The position numbers and the translations under genes are program-made. Of a stretch of 64,000 nt of DNA, positions 21,991 through 33,451 are shown one piece after another (position 1 is the stretch's first letter; each line of letters starts with the position of its first letter). This DNA is from Geosiphon pyriformis (taxonomy: Eukaryota > Glomeromycota > Glomeromycetes > Archaeosporales > Geosiphonaceae). The notes under the pieces are model-generated. The model made no database searches. It worked only from the letters and a program-made list of their open reading frames with translations, and had not been told where the DNA came from. The stretch covers positions 191,620 through 255,619 of the forward strand of contig JAAOMT010000328.1 of the NCBI GenBank assembly GCA_016748015.1. Reading direction: 5' to 3'.

Positions 21991-23450
21991 TTAAGTGTCC
22001 AAGTTGGGAGGTTGTTCAATGACAACTATTGGTTCTAAGTTTTGGAGAATATCTTTGGGATTGATTAAAGGAGAATGTGTACCAATTTGTGGAATTAATG
22101 ATTCAGGATTGTTTCTGGAATTATAGTGTTTCAAACAATCTCTATGTGCAACTTTTGCTAGAATTTTGTTATCAAGTCTTAGCTTGTATGATCCGTTGTC
22201 TAGAACTTCATAGATAAAAAATGGCCCATCCCATTTATTTTCGAATTCTCCACTTTATTGTTTTTCAGCTTTAGTTCTGTGTAAGAAAACTTTGTTTCTA
22301 ACTTTAAATTCATTGGTGACTGGAGGCAATTTGTTGTCATGCCATTCTTTTTGTTGAGCTTGGAAGTGTTCAATATGAGTGACTGCTATTCGTTGTTTTC
22401 CTTCCAACGTGTTAAGCAGAGTGTAGGCTCTTCGTTAAAGTGTTTCCTGGAAATTGTTTTTATCAATTGATTGTGCTGGGTATGTTTTCACTGTGAAACT
22501 AATTGGTAACGTTGCTGTTCTTCCATAAGTTAAATCAAATGGTGTGTGTTTTGTGGTATCTTGTTTTAGTGTTCTGTATACTAGTAACACTGATAAAATA
22601 AAGATATCCCATTCTTGCTCAAAATTGGTTGAGATTTTGGCTAATGACTTACACAATATTCTGTTAAAACATTTTACAAGTTTGTTTGTCTGTGGATGGT
22701 AGGGCGAAGACAGAGGTTTTTTGATATTGAATCGTTCACAGATTGCTTGAATTAGATTGTTCACAAAATGTGTTCCTTGATCGGATAAAAGTTCGATTGG
22801 GCATCCATGTCTACAGATAATGTTTTCATAAATAAAATTTGCTACTGATTTTGCATCTGCTTGTTGAATGGCTCTGGCTTCGGGTCATTTAGTGAGATAG
22901 TCTATGGCTACTACAATATAATGGTTTCTTTGGTTTGTAATAGGTAGTGGTCCAACTAAATTGATACCAATTCAGTCAAAAGGCTGTCTAACTTTGATTG
23001 GGTTTAATGGTTCTGTAGGGCGAGTTCCTCCTCTTTTTTGACAACTATTACAAGATTTAATGTATTCATGAATGTCTTTTCTCATTTGAGACCAAAAGTA
23101 ATATTCTAGTGTTCTCTGGATGGTGCTGTCTTTTCTTAGATGTGCTGATGAAGGGTCCGAGTGCATGTTGTATAAAATAATTTTTTTTTCATGTTCTTGT
23201 ATTAATTTGAGCAAACTGTCTGGGTTTCTGAAGTTTTGATAATAAATAATGTTGTTGTGTAAAAAGTATTGTTTGGCTTGTTGTTGTAACTAATGTTTTT
23301 CATCTGGAGACCAATCTGTTGGGATTGTTAATGTCTCCAGATATTGTTTAAGATTGTTATAGTTTTCGGGGTTTATTGTTTGTTGTTTTGTTGCTGTTAA
23401 TTCAAATGGGTATTGGTTCTGTTTTCTAATCTTGCCTCATTCTTGAGAGA
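21991..23450 (-). pseudogene. Integrase of Gypsy copy 2
   Basis: The HHCC part (HSDPSSAH near 23,165; CNSCQ near 23,050), the D-D-E core (the first Asp block near 22,960, a Ser-Asp block near 22,785 and YHPQTNKLVKCFN near 22,700, where the catalytic Glu is changed to Lys) and a GPF-type motif near 22,225 are visible. Several stops interrupt it. The frame is shifted from RT/RNase H in the same way as in copy 1. Confidence 0.88.
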
Positions 23451-24900
23451 CAATCAATGTTGGTGTGCAGTTTTCCTGGTTTGTGGTGTACAATGTATTG
23501 GTAGTTAGCTAAAAATCCTGTCCATCAGGTTTGTTTTGCATTCAGTTGGGTGTTTTTGTTCTGAAGCCATTTGAGTCCAATATTATCAGTGATAATATCG
23601 AATTTTTTAGGCCTGAGATAAAGGTTGAAGTGGTGTAGGACCCAAATTATGGCTGCTGTTTCTAGTTCTGTGGCAGAGTAGTTTTTTTCGGCTGGTTTTA
23701 ATGTTCTGCTAGTATAAGCAATTACTTGCTTATTTCCGTTGTCATCTAATTGTGATAAGATGACACCAAAAGCAGTATAAGAAGTGTCTGTAGCTAGTTG
23801 AAATCGGTTACTGAAGTCTGGGTAGGCTAGAATTGGAGCTGTTGTCAGCTTTTCCTTGAGAATTTCAAAAGCTTTTTGGTGTTTTTCCATCCATTTGTAT
23901 TCAACGTTTTTAGTAGTGAGCTGGTTGAGGGGTTTTGCAATTTCTGAGAATCTTTTGATGAATTTTCGGTAATAAGAAGCTAATCCAATAAATCCTCTCA
24001 ATTCTGTAGTATTTTGTGGAGTCTTGAAGTTCTTGACAGTGCTGATTTTTCTAGGATCTGGTTTAATTCTATCTTTGCTTACAATGTGGCCAAGAAAGAC
24101 CAAACTCGTTTTTCCGAAGTAGCATTTTTTAATGTTCAGTTTCAATTCTGCTTTCCATAATTGTTGAAAAACTTTTCGCAGGTGTTTTAAATGTAATTCA
24201 AAAGATGGTGAATAAACATCAGTATCATCGAGATAGACAACTACTGATTTCCAAAGGAGGTCTTTGTAAACAACATCCATGAGTCTTTGGAATGTTGCTG
24301 GTACATTACATAATCCGAAAGACATTACATTGAACTTGTAATTTTCTCCTTGAGTAGTGAATGCTGTTTTGGGGCAATCTTTGGGATTCATGGCAACTTG
24401 CCAGTATTCACTCTCTAAATCTAATATCGAAAAGTATTTGGACTTTCCAAAGGCATCCAACATGTCATCAATTCAGAAAAAAGAGTAGGCATCTTCAATG
24501 GTAACGCTGTTGATTTATCGATAATCAACACAAAATCATATCTTTCCATTTTTCTTTTTAATTAGGACCACAGGTGAGGCCCATAGACTTATTGATGGTT
24601 AAATAAGCCCATTGTTAAGCATCTATTGTACTTTTTCTCAGATAAATTGGTGGCTTTTTGGAGCAACTTAGTAGGCTTGTTGTCGTCTTGGTTTGGCATC
24701 TCCTGTATAGATTTGGTGTTGAACCAAATCAGTTCTTTCTAAGTCATTGTTGTTTTTGGCAAAGATATCAGCAAATTCTGCAATTAGCTCTTTGAACTGG
24801 TTTTGTTGTTGTGGTTCAAGTTGTCCCATGTTGATTCGAGATAGTTTTTCTATGACAACATGGTAGTTTTCAGAACTGGAATTTGGGTTGATTTTTGGTA
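23450..24900 (-). pseudogene. Reverse transcriptase and RNase H of Gypsy copy 2
   Basis: A 312-codon open stretch (23,525-24,463) holds LDLESEYWQV with the catalytic Asp intact, the YLDD box near 24,225, and RNase H with ATDTSY and TDNIGLKWL. Upstream blocks equivalent to KKKNGKIRFCVDYRQLN (24,520-24,570) are present but stops break them. In copy 1 the first catalytic Asp is lost, so this copy retains the better RT. Confidence 0.9.
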
Positions 24901-25199
24901 GTGAATGTTCAATGATTTCTGAGAAATTGGGAACTGTCTGGGATAATTCTTGTTGAAAGATGTTATTGTGAATAACTCCAATTTCTATGTTATTTAATAA
25001 AACTATGGGGATTGTAAAAAGTAACTCAGACTTTTTTTGTTCCTTCTGAAATGTAAATATTTGGGATCAAGATATTATGTTCTGAGCAGATTTGTTTGTT
25101 GGACTCAAAAATTTGTTGTGCGGTTGTTGGCTTTGAACAGGTGTAGATTTCTGAATGTTCTCCAAAGAGTGAAATAGTAATTAATTGTGGAAGTTATAG

Positions 25200-25670
25200 A
25201 ATCTGGTGAGATTTATTTTGTTCATTAAGAGCTATGTTTACTGGAACTGTGAATTGTCCAGTTGAACCAAAACCTTTGGTTCCTCTTTTACTCTTTCTCA
25301 ATTGTTCTCTTTGACTGACTAATTGTAAACCCGAAATGTTGATTAAAGATAAATAAATAGTTTGAGCAATTTTTTTGGCATGTTCAATCTGAAAAGGTTT
25401 ATTGGTTTTATTTTGTAACATGATTGTAATGTCTTTTGTATATCCCACATCTATGATTCTTTCTCTAACATTAATTCTTTTGCTCGCCAATGATAATTGT
25501 AAAGTAATTTGGACCATTGCTCCTGGTGGAATTTCGAGGGCAATTTTGAGGTTGATTTTTGTGAGTGATTTAGGTTTGAAAGTAAGGGTATCTTTTCCTG
25601 GATATCTTAGATTATATCCAACATCAATTTCGTGGGTTTTTTCAGGCTTTATTCCTTGTCCATTGTTGTT
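25200..25670 (-). pseudogene. dUTPase domain inside Pol, Gypsy copy 2
   Basis: It lies in a 394-codon open frame with the Cys-rich module. Motif 1 reads DVGYNL (~25,620), motif 2 PPGAMVQITLQLSLA (~25,490-25,535), motif 3 RIIDVGYTKDITIML (~25,425-25,465) with Asp and Tyr present, motif 4 KKIAQTIYLSL (~25,355) and motif 5 KGFGSTGQF (~25,250-25,280). Motif 1 has drifted from GYDL, and the catalytic Asp there is Asn. Compared with copy 1, each copy has lost different key residues, so the parent element probably had a complete enzyme. Confidence 0.85.
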
Positions 25671-25699
25671 GAAGTATTTGAGTTGTAAAGCAAACTGAT

Positions 25700-26460
25700 T
25701 TTCGATGAGATAAACAGATATGGCTTCTATTTCTTCTGTTGCTTCAGGTTCTCCAAATTCAATTTCATATTCATCACTTTTGCTGGGCAAGGGAATGCTA
25801 AGAGCATAGCATTCAGAACACCATTGTTCATCACAAGGCATTATGCATTTCTCACATAATTTAATGTTCATTTGCTCTAGCCATTGAGCTTGAGCTTCTT
25901 TGGTCAAGTAAATGTGACTGGCAATTTGGTGATATACTTTTACTTCATTTTTGTAGTTGTATACAGCAATTTCAAAGATGTATGCAATATATTCTGATTC
26001 TTTTATTTGACGAACATTTTCTTGAGTGGTTCCATTGATTAAAGTTATTGCTAAATCAAAAATTATTTTGGCATCATGAGAGTAATAGTACAGTTTGTTG
26101 AAGGCACTATTGTAAGCTGCATCAAATGGTGTTCCTCTTTTAACTTTTTCTAAAATTGATAAAGCATATTGGCAGGTTTGATCACAGACTCCTCCTCTCA
26201 TTGCTACATCAATCCAATTGCATTCTTCTGGTAGCATATCTTCACAAGTCAAACAAAAGGTGTTGTCCCATTTTCCACTTCTTTTTATTAGGTGGCCCCA
26301 TTGTTCTCTGTGACAAGCCTTGCAGTAATAACAAGTATGATTTTCATATTTTTCTTCAGGTGAAATGCAGGCTCCCATTGATGAAAGGTTTTTGTGACAA
26401 TCTTTGCATTTAAGGGGAATGTAGAAGCATTGTTTCCTTGGTTCAGGTTTTGAGTAAAGG
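25700..26460 (-). pseudogene. Cys-rich module, Gypsy copy 2
   Basis: This is the same unrecognised domain as 2,560-3,330. The pairs CYYCKACHRE, CLTCEDM, CDQTC and CEKCIMPCDEQWCSEC are all kept, without the stops of copy 1. The Cys spacing suggests metal binding. It is continuous in frame with the dUTPase downstream. Confidence 0.6.
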
Positions 26461-26629
26461 ATATTCTATCCAGGGGTTTCAGGTTTAGAATGTGGAGTAA
26501 AATGTTCTTGTTCAGTTTTATCGGCCCAATTGGACATTGATCCAAGAGCCATGAATGTTTCGATTATTGGTTTTTCTTTTTCTGGTTCGAATTTAAAAGC
26601 TGGGGCTTTTTTGGAGCATTTGTTGAATG

Positions 26630-27290
26630 TACCACAAGTGGCAGGTACTTGGACATGTTGTCCTTGGTAAAAGATTTGTAGTTCTTGGGTTTCCCAGTCT
26701 AATTTTGCATTGGCTTTTTGAAGCCAGTCATTTCCGACAAGAGCTTAATACTGAGGAGCGTCCATTACAAAAACTTTGACTGGAATGGTGATTCCATCAA
26801 AAATGAACAGAAAATTGTCAATTTCTCTTACTGGAGTTTTTTTCATGCCATTGGCAGTGACAATAATTGTCTGAGCTGGTTGGTCAATGTTTCTCTTTAA
26901 CTGTTGCATCAACTGGTAAGTAATAATACTTCCAGTGGATCCACTGTCTAGGATTAAGTGAATTGTCTTTCCTTCAACTTCAGCTTCAGTATACATAGCT
27001 GTGATTGCTTTCTGTTTATTTGCAGCAGCATTGCTGAGTAGAAATGGTGATTTATTGGCTTCAAACTCGAAAGAAAAGATATTAAAGAAATTGGCATTTT
27101 CAGCAATTTTGGCTGGTGGAATAGTGGTGTGGTTATGAGAAGAATTTTGTTGTTGTGCTGCAGCTCTACCTTCCGAGAGTGCAATATGATAAAAATCCCG
27201 TTCTTCTGGCATTGTTAAATAATTGGGTTGAGTGTGATAGTAATTGGGTCTTGGTTGAACAGAATTTCGGAGAACCAATTGGTTGTTCAA
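26630..27290 (-). pseudogene. Retropepsin-like protease of Gypsy copy 2
   Basis: The open stretch 26,745-27,290 carries LILDSGSTGSII near 26,925-26,960, an intact D-S-G signature, and ends just before the block equivalent to ALVGNNWLQ at a stop near 26,743. The N-terminal part is Gln/Asn-rich linker after the nucleocapsid. Confidence 0.8.
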
Positions 27291-29047
27291 ACTAATTCTA
27301 TTGTTGTTTACTTGGTATCAATTTTGTGGTATGAATTGATTTTGTGTAATCAATCTTCAAGCAAGTACCTGATAATGTTGTGTAGGTGGTTGTTGGTATT
27401 GCTGTTGGATTGGCTGTGAGGTGGGCTGATAATAGTTATTTTGGTATTGGGGTCTTGGTGAATAGTAAGCTGGGAGTGGTAGTTGATAATAAGATTGCTA
27501 TGGTGGAGGGTAACATTGATTATTCCTTTGTTGTTGGTCTTATTGCAATTTTCTACAATCACATTTCCAGTGTTCTGAAATTCCACAATAATGACAATTT
27601 TGGATTTGGTTGTTGGGTGGTGATTTGAAGTTGTTTTAATTACATTGTTGTGGGAGTTGGTATCTTTGTGGTTGTTGTGATTGCTGTGGCTGCTGTTGTT
27701 GCTGTTGGTTGGTGAAATAGTTTTCAAATTTCTTGATTAATTGGTCAATTTTTTCTTCAGCTGCTGAGCTGGTTTCTCCAATAGCCAGGTTAACAAGTTT
27801 GGTACAATTGGTTTCTTCTATGACTATTTCATAGTTTTTTGCCTGTTGAATAGCAGTGGCTAAATCTTCTGGTGCATGTGGGCAAACTTTCTTGATGAGT
27901 TTGTCTTTTAGTTCAGCAATGAATTGATCCAAGATTTGTGCATTGGAGTAGTATTTATTGGTTTCCAATTGGCAAATCCTTTTAAGCAGTTTGTTGAATT
28001 TCCTAAGATAGGTCATAACTGATTTACTTAATTCTTACTTGATATTTTGGAACTGATTTCAAAGGGTAATAGAAGTGTTATTGTCAGTAAACTGTTCTAG
28101 GAAAGCAGTTTTGAATGCTTCTTAGTGTTTTGGTGGGGCTTCCAAGTTTTCAAACCATTCACCAGCCATTCCTTGTAAAAAGTATAGAATTGCTTTTAAC
28201 ATTCTGGCAGCGTTTCAACCATTTGTATCTCCTGCTTTTGAGACTTTGTCAAGCCATTCTTAAGGACTGGTTTTGCTGTTTTTTCCTGTGAACTCAGGAA
28301 TTTTTGCGATATATGTGGAGGCCATTTTTTCTTTGTTTTCTGAGTCTTCTGTTTCTTGTTCTGATTCAGTCTCTTTACTTCGTTTTCCTGTAGGTAATCA
28401 AGAAGGTTGGTGCTAGTTAATATTGGTTCTTGTTGTTGAATAGGGCTTTTGGGTGACTGAAAATCTTTTATTCTTGAAAATCAAATAAGAGATGAGCTTG
28501 GTGTTTGCGGTTGAGCAAGTGAAACTGGAAATGGTGTGATTGAGAGTGGTAATTTAAAGCTGGTTTCTTGTTCTGGAGTTTGTAAACGTTTGGCAGTGGT
28601 TTTAGGTGTATTGGAAGTAGTTCTGAGTTTTTGTTTCCTTTTTTCTTTTCCTTCTTCTGTTTCCAATTCAAAACCAATAGAAAATTTCTGTTCTACTGGG
28701 TAATTTTTTTCACAATACTAAATGATATTGAAGTTGAGTTCTTGAAAGTATGTTTCAAGTGTTTGACTGTTAAAATCCTGAGTGTTTAGATGAGAGTGAT
28801 GTACTAAGCTTTCATATAAGTTGCATCTAACTTCTGAAATGTTGTAGTTTCCAAAAAAATAATTGTTGATGTGATTTTCAATGTATTGGTAAAGTGTTTT
28901 CTTGAATGTTTCAATTCCGTCTGAGATGTTAAATCTCTGCTTGCAATGAGTGTAGATTGACTGGTAATACTCTAGAGTTCTTGAATCTGTTTGAGTCACC
29001 ACTTTTGAAGTTGTTGTCACTGTGTTATTTTTGTGGGAGAGCACCAA
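27290..29047 (-). pseudogene. Gag of Gypsy copy 2
   Basis: The reading frame is open from the primer-binding site region (29,047) but has no in-frame ATG. The capsid core (27,636-28,250) includes ILDQFIAELKDKLIKKV. A CCHC knuckle, CHYCGISEHWKCDC, lies near 27,550-27,600. It is followed by a Tyr/Pro/Gln tail. Stops (such as TAG near 28,718) and frameshifts break it. The first in-frame ATG of the capsid region is near 28,320, matching ATG 709 of copy 1. Confidence 0.82.
29033..29046 (-). promoter_or_regulatory. Putative primer-binding site of Gypsy copy 2
   Basis: In sense orientation, TGGTGCTCTCCCAC starts two bases after the end of the 5' LTR. A TGG start is expected for pairing with the CCA end of a tRNA. 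I could not assign the tRNA. The Gag-like open frame runs through this site. Confidence 0.6.
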
Positions 29048-29048
29048 A

Positions 29049-30029
29049 TGTTACTGGAGGTTTTTGGTCTCTTTTCTTAAATGTTGTTAATGTTGATTTG
29101 CTGTAAATTCACGTTTCCAGGAAGTAGTTGGACCTCCAGTAACTGAATTTATCTTCAAATTATCTTCTATAATTTAAACTGTTGGGCTTATAAGTGGAAT
29201 GACCAATTCCGTGCTAGTTACTTGTGTAGTTACATTGTAGTAAATATCAACTCTTTCCCAGGAATTGCTCGTCTAGAAGCTCACTAAAAATGTGTAGTTA
29301 CTTTGCTGTGAAAGTCAACTCTTCTACAGGAATCTTGTCTGTAGGCTACCCTAATGATTGTAATAAGAAAAGAAAAAAAAAATAAAAGAAATGTAAAAGA
29401 AATAGAATTTTATCAAGGGAAATATTTTCTATCCAGGCCTAGAGTCACTAACAGTTTTACTGAAATTGGTAGCTAATCAATTTTAAAACATTAGTTGGGT
29501 TTTGGGGATTTTTCAAGTGCAATAATTCAAGAATTTGGTTTTTTAATTTATTTGATATTTATTTTTTTTTGTGTATATAAGAATGGTTCTAAGTAATAAA
29601 TCTAAAGTAAGATACATTTTCTCGAAGAGAGAAGCTCTTCTTTTATACAACTTGTTATAACACTATTCTATGAACTTGAACTTTGCTATTTTCTAACAAT
29701 TTCATTGAACTAAAGATATATTTCAATGAACTACAAGTTATTTCTGCAAACTATTAGATATTTCGGTGAACTATTAATTATTTTGGCAAATTTCTATAAA
29801 TTTTGGTGAACTTTTGAATGTTACATATTTCAGGGTATTGCATGATTGATCATCGCACTTAGGTTACATTTGTGTTATGTACAAGTTGGATTATTAATTA
29901 AATGATAATTTTGGACATTTTGCTAAATGTAATAAGTGATAATTTGAAATGATAATATATACTAATTAATAGTAAAAATTATAAGAGTAATTTCATGCTA
30001 AACAATATCTCTAATTTCATCTGGTAACA
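29049..30029 (-). repeat. 5' LTR of Gypsy copy 2
   Basis: The right-hand LTR of about 981 bp, beginning (sense) TGTTACCAGATG and ending CCAGTAACA. It has the diverged 20-bp repeat array (29,700-29,815) and a TATA-like box near 29,643. It matches the 3' LTR of copy 1 and the partner LTR along its length. Confidence 0.93.
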
Positions 30030-30508
30030 GCGCTCTACCCAGCACTAATTGTGAAAATCTGGGCACACAAGACTTAATTCAGACTTGCATGCATCCAGAA
30101 CAGATTGACTATTTGAGAACAACTGAACAGAACTAAATGCAGGAACACATTTCAAGGCCAATGCAATAGTCTGTAATTCTGCTAGAGTAGATGACATCAA
30201 ATCTGAAACACCAACATCAAGGCCCAAATTAATGTTCTTGAAAAAAGTGGCAGCACCAGTCCTATAGCCTGTTGTGCCCAAATTCTTCAGAGATCCATCT
30301 GTGTATACAAATATGTTACTCGACCCAACACGAAAAAGACAGTCACGAATAGAAACAAAATTATCAGAATTAAGGATGTTCAAAGAAACAGTACCATCCG
30401 AAGCTAGAAGACCAGCAGAAAGAGAATTCACATTATTAAGAAAAGCCATAGCAAGCTTGAACCATTCAGGAATGGGACTACTGGGGTTGAGTCTTTTCCA
30501 CTGCTTGA
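30030..30508 (-). mobile_element. LINE copy E, 5' part (split by Gypsy copy 2)
   Basis: Minus-strand ORF2 sequence with YTDGSLKNLG (~30,300), TLAELQTIALAL (~30,180), LFSNSQSVLDAC (~30,115) and CPDFHN just before the LTR. This is RNase H with the D, E and a Ser/Asn-Asp position visible. The 5' truncation point is near 30,508, after a block matching FKCWKRLDP of copy A. It continues at 20,190 downward. Confidence 0.9.
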
Positions 30509-31464
30509 TATTTTTTTTTATAAAACTTAGTAATATTGTAATTAAGTTTTTATAAATAAGTTAAATAAATATTAATACTAATAATTTTTGTTTTTATATT
30601 TGAATAATAAATTAAATTTTCAAGAAAATTGTATTTAACTTTTATAATATTGTAGTTTTTAAGAATATAATTATTGATTTGATTTTTAATATATTGTAAA
30701 TGTTTTTTTACAACTGTAATTTTGTTTTAAATATTAAATTTTTGTTTATAATAAGTATAAATTAATTGATAATACTTTAAAATTATTGTATTAAATATGA
30801 TTATTACTTTAAATAATTTTATTATTGTTTTAATTTTTATAAAAACTCTAAATATTATTAAAAATTTTTTTTTGATATTATTAATTTTAAGTTATTAAAT
30901 TTTTAATAAATTAATTTATTTTTAAAGTATTTTTTTATATTTTAACCAGTTTTGTTATTAAATTTATAATAAATAACTAATTTTATGTTAATTATTTATG
31001 TAATTATTTTACAAATAAAAATTAATTCTTTTACAAATAATTTTAATTATAAACTTTTTAATAATATGTAATTATATTGTTATAAAAATCAACTTTTTAT
31101 AAAAATCTTAATTATAAATTATTTAATAATATAAAAAAATATATTTTTAATTTAAATTTGAAATTAATTAAAAAATTATTGAAATTAATAACTAGTTAAT
31201 TTTAAAATATTTGTTAAAATTTGTAAATTTTAAACAATAATATTATAAAAAAATTTAATTAATTTATTATTATTTTTTTTAAATATTTTATAAGTTCAAC
31301 TTAATTATTATTTAGTATATATAAACAAATTAAGAATTTATAGTTAAATATAACTTATGTTTTTATTACATATAACTAATTATTCAAATTGACTAAAATT
31401 ATATTATATATTTATAATAATATTAATATATTATCTAAATTAAAAAAACATATATACTTAAAAA
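30509..31464 (-). repeat. Fossil Gypsy 5' end and LINE 3' end, nearly pure A/T
   Basis: Bases 30,600-30,870 follow, base for base apart from transitions and small gaps, the Gypsy copy 2 region 28,800-29,045 (start of Gag to primer-binding site). Bases 30,880-31,300 follow its 5' LTR, best seen at 31,075-31,130 against 29,293-29,355. Bases 31,325-31,460 follow the LINE 3' UTR and ORF2 end. In almost all differences C has become T and G has become A. I aligned this by eye, so the limits are approximate. Confidence 0.65.
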
Positions 31465-31612
31465 CTTTTTTTTCTCTCCTACCTCTAAAAAACCCCAACG
31501 AACACTTTTCTAAGAGAAGAAGTTTTTTGGTTTTTCTTGTTAATAATATATCAATATTTCTTTAACTAACAATCTTTTTGTCGTGAATTTGGAGGCTGTC
31601 TCTAGTGACGGC

Positions 31613-33451
31613 ATGTCTAGTAAAAAGGCTGCTAAGGGCGTGTTTTACAGTCCTGCTGGTGGTTCCTTTTCACAAAGAAAGAAAGCTTCTCTTGAAAATG
31701 TTAAACATTCTGGTGATGAGAAGAATATCTCTTTGAAATTTGGTTCTGGTGCTAGTGTATATTCTGATGTGGAAAGTCTATCTGGTAATGATGAAAATGT
31801 TAGTATGTCTGGTGGTTTTGATGGTTCTCTTTTGAACTTGGCTGTTAACACTCCCAAGGCTAAACAAGTGAATACTAGTGCGAATTTTGGTTCTTCTATT
31901 GGTTTTTCTGACTTTGAAATAGATGAAAAGGTGAAGCTCCTTCCACCCCCCCTTAAGAAAAAGGTTCCTTTGGATAAGATTTGAATTGATCTCAAGATCA
32001 TCAAAATTCCTATAGAGGTGTCAGTTAAAAAATCATTTGCTTTGGACATCAATCTTTTGGCTGTGGAAGAGAAATTGGCTACGCAAAAAACTCAGTTCAT
32101 CAGAAAAATTTTTTCAAAAATCAATGGTTTTGGGGGGGACCACTATCCCCTCAAAATTTGAAGAAATCATCAAATCAACGTTTACATCAGAAGAAAACAT
32201 GAAGAAGGCTGTTTTATTGGCTGGTGAAAATGGGATCAGCATAAACAATGATCTTAGAAAACAAGGATTTCGTTCAGATCAGGCCATAGTAATTAAAGAA
32301 ATTCCCATGGACATGCTTAGGGATATGATTGTTGCCATAGTCTCTGAGTTTGAGCAAATTAAGTCGATCAAAATTCAACTAATTGGAATGTGGCAAAAGA
32401 CTGTGGTGGAATTTGCCGAATCAAATCAAGCCAATCTGTTGGCCTCAAAATAGTCATTCCTGATTGGAAAAGATTCAGTACATGTTGCCAAAGCAGCAGA
32501 AGATTGCAATATCTAGACATCAAGAGATCAGTTCAGGGCATTGTTGTTTACTTTGCCAGTGGGAATGATTGCTCATGATCTCGGTACTCTTTTCGAAAAG
32601 GCTGGCAGAAAAACTTGCATCATCAATCATTTATTGGAAACTGGCAATAGATTTTGTTGTGCTGTAGTTGGCTTTGAATCTAATGAAGAGTTAGAATCTG
32701 CTTTTTTTACTGAGCCTATTTTTGGTGGGGTGCATCTCTCATGGGCTAGGTTGAATTTGGTTTGATGTAGGAAGTGTGGGCATTTTGGCCATTCTATTCT
32801 GGAATGTAATGCATCAGTTGAGTTATCTTCTGGCCTTCCAAATTTGTTTAAGAAGTCTGCTTCTGGTTTTGATTGTCTTCAGTTAACCAGGTTGTATGTG
32901 AAAAAAAATGTTTCTATCTCTTGTTTTGCTGCCTTTAATGGAAAATTGTGGGCTCAAGTGGTGTCTCTTGCCTCCTCTTCTGGTGGCTTTCCTTCTGGTT
33001 CTGGTTTGCTCTCTGGTGGTAAGCCTCTCTTTTTTGGTTCTTCTGGTCCTCAAGTCGATAGTTTGGGTGATTGTTTGGCAGTTTTGGAGTATTTTTTGGA
33101 AATTTTTTCAGATCAGGTTTCTGTTATTCTTAAGAAATTGAGTTTTGTTGATCTAGTGTCTTTGGCATTCACTTTTTATGCTCCTTCTATGGCTGGTACA
33201 GTGTCTTCAGCTCTGGTTGTGGATTTAGATATGGCTCTGGATGATATGTTGGCTCTATCTATTTCCCCTCTTTCTGGTAGTGATAAGCCTGCTGCTGGTC
33301 TTAGTTTGAGTGGTTCTAAGGTGCTTACCTCCAAGGTGGGCAGTTTGGAATCCAAATTGTCTGCTCTAGAAGCTTTGTTTGGTTTGATCCTGGTGAGATT
33401 AGATCTTTTGTGTTCTGGTTCGGGCTCGTCCTTACCTCCTTTATCTCAATG
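31613..33451 (+). pseudogene. ORF1 of LINE copy C (RRM-like and CCHC knuckle)
   Basis: The start is ATG 31,613. A Ser/Gly-rich N-terminus precedes a conserved block, VKKSFALDINLLAV (~32,020). An RRM-like fold follows: AIVIKEIPMDMLRD (~32,283), SIKIQLIGMWQKTVVEF (~32,360), then IGKDSVHVAKA. The knuckle CRKCGHFGHSILEC (~32,765-32,806) is intact. The C-terminus contains SKVLTSKVGSLESKLSALEA, coiled-coil-like. In-frame stops occur at 31,982, 32,451 and 32,763, and a frameshift near 32,135. The stop TGA (33,449-33,452 region) overlaps the ORF2 start as ATGA. Confidence 0.82.

Larger units (their letters stand above)
20191..30029 (-). mobile_element. Ty3/Gypsy LTR retrotransposon, copy 2, complete (minus strand), nested in LINE E
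   Basis: Two LTRs (20,191-21,146 and 29,049-30,029) flank an internal region with the full domain set of the family. The ends are TGTTAC and GTAACA. The flanks GTGCT (20,187-20,191) and GCGCT (30,030-30,034) look like a 5-bp target duplication with one transition. Counting it once restores the LINE reading frame across the site. The exact first base of the LTR is ambiguous by one. The internal region has fewer stops than copy 1, but is still disrupted in Gag, before RT and in integrase. Confidence 0.95.
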
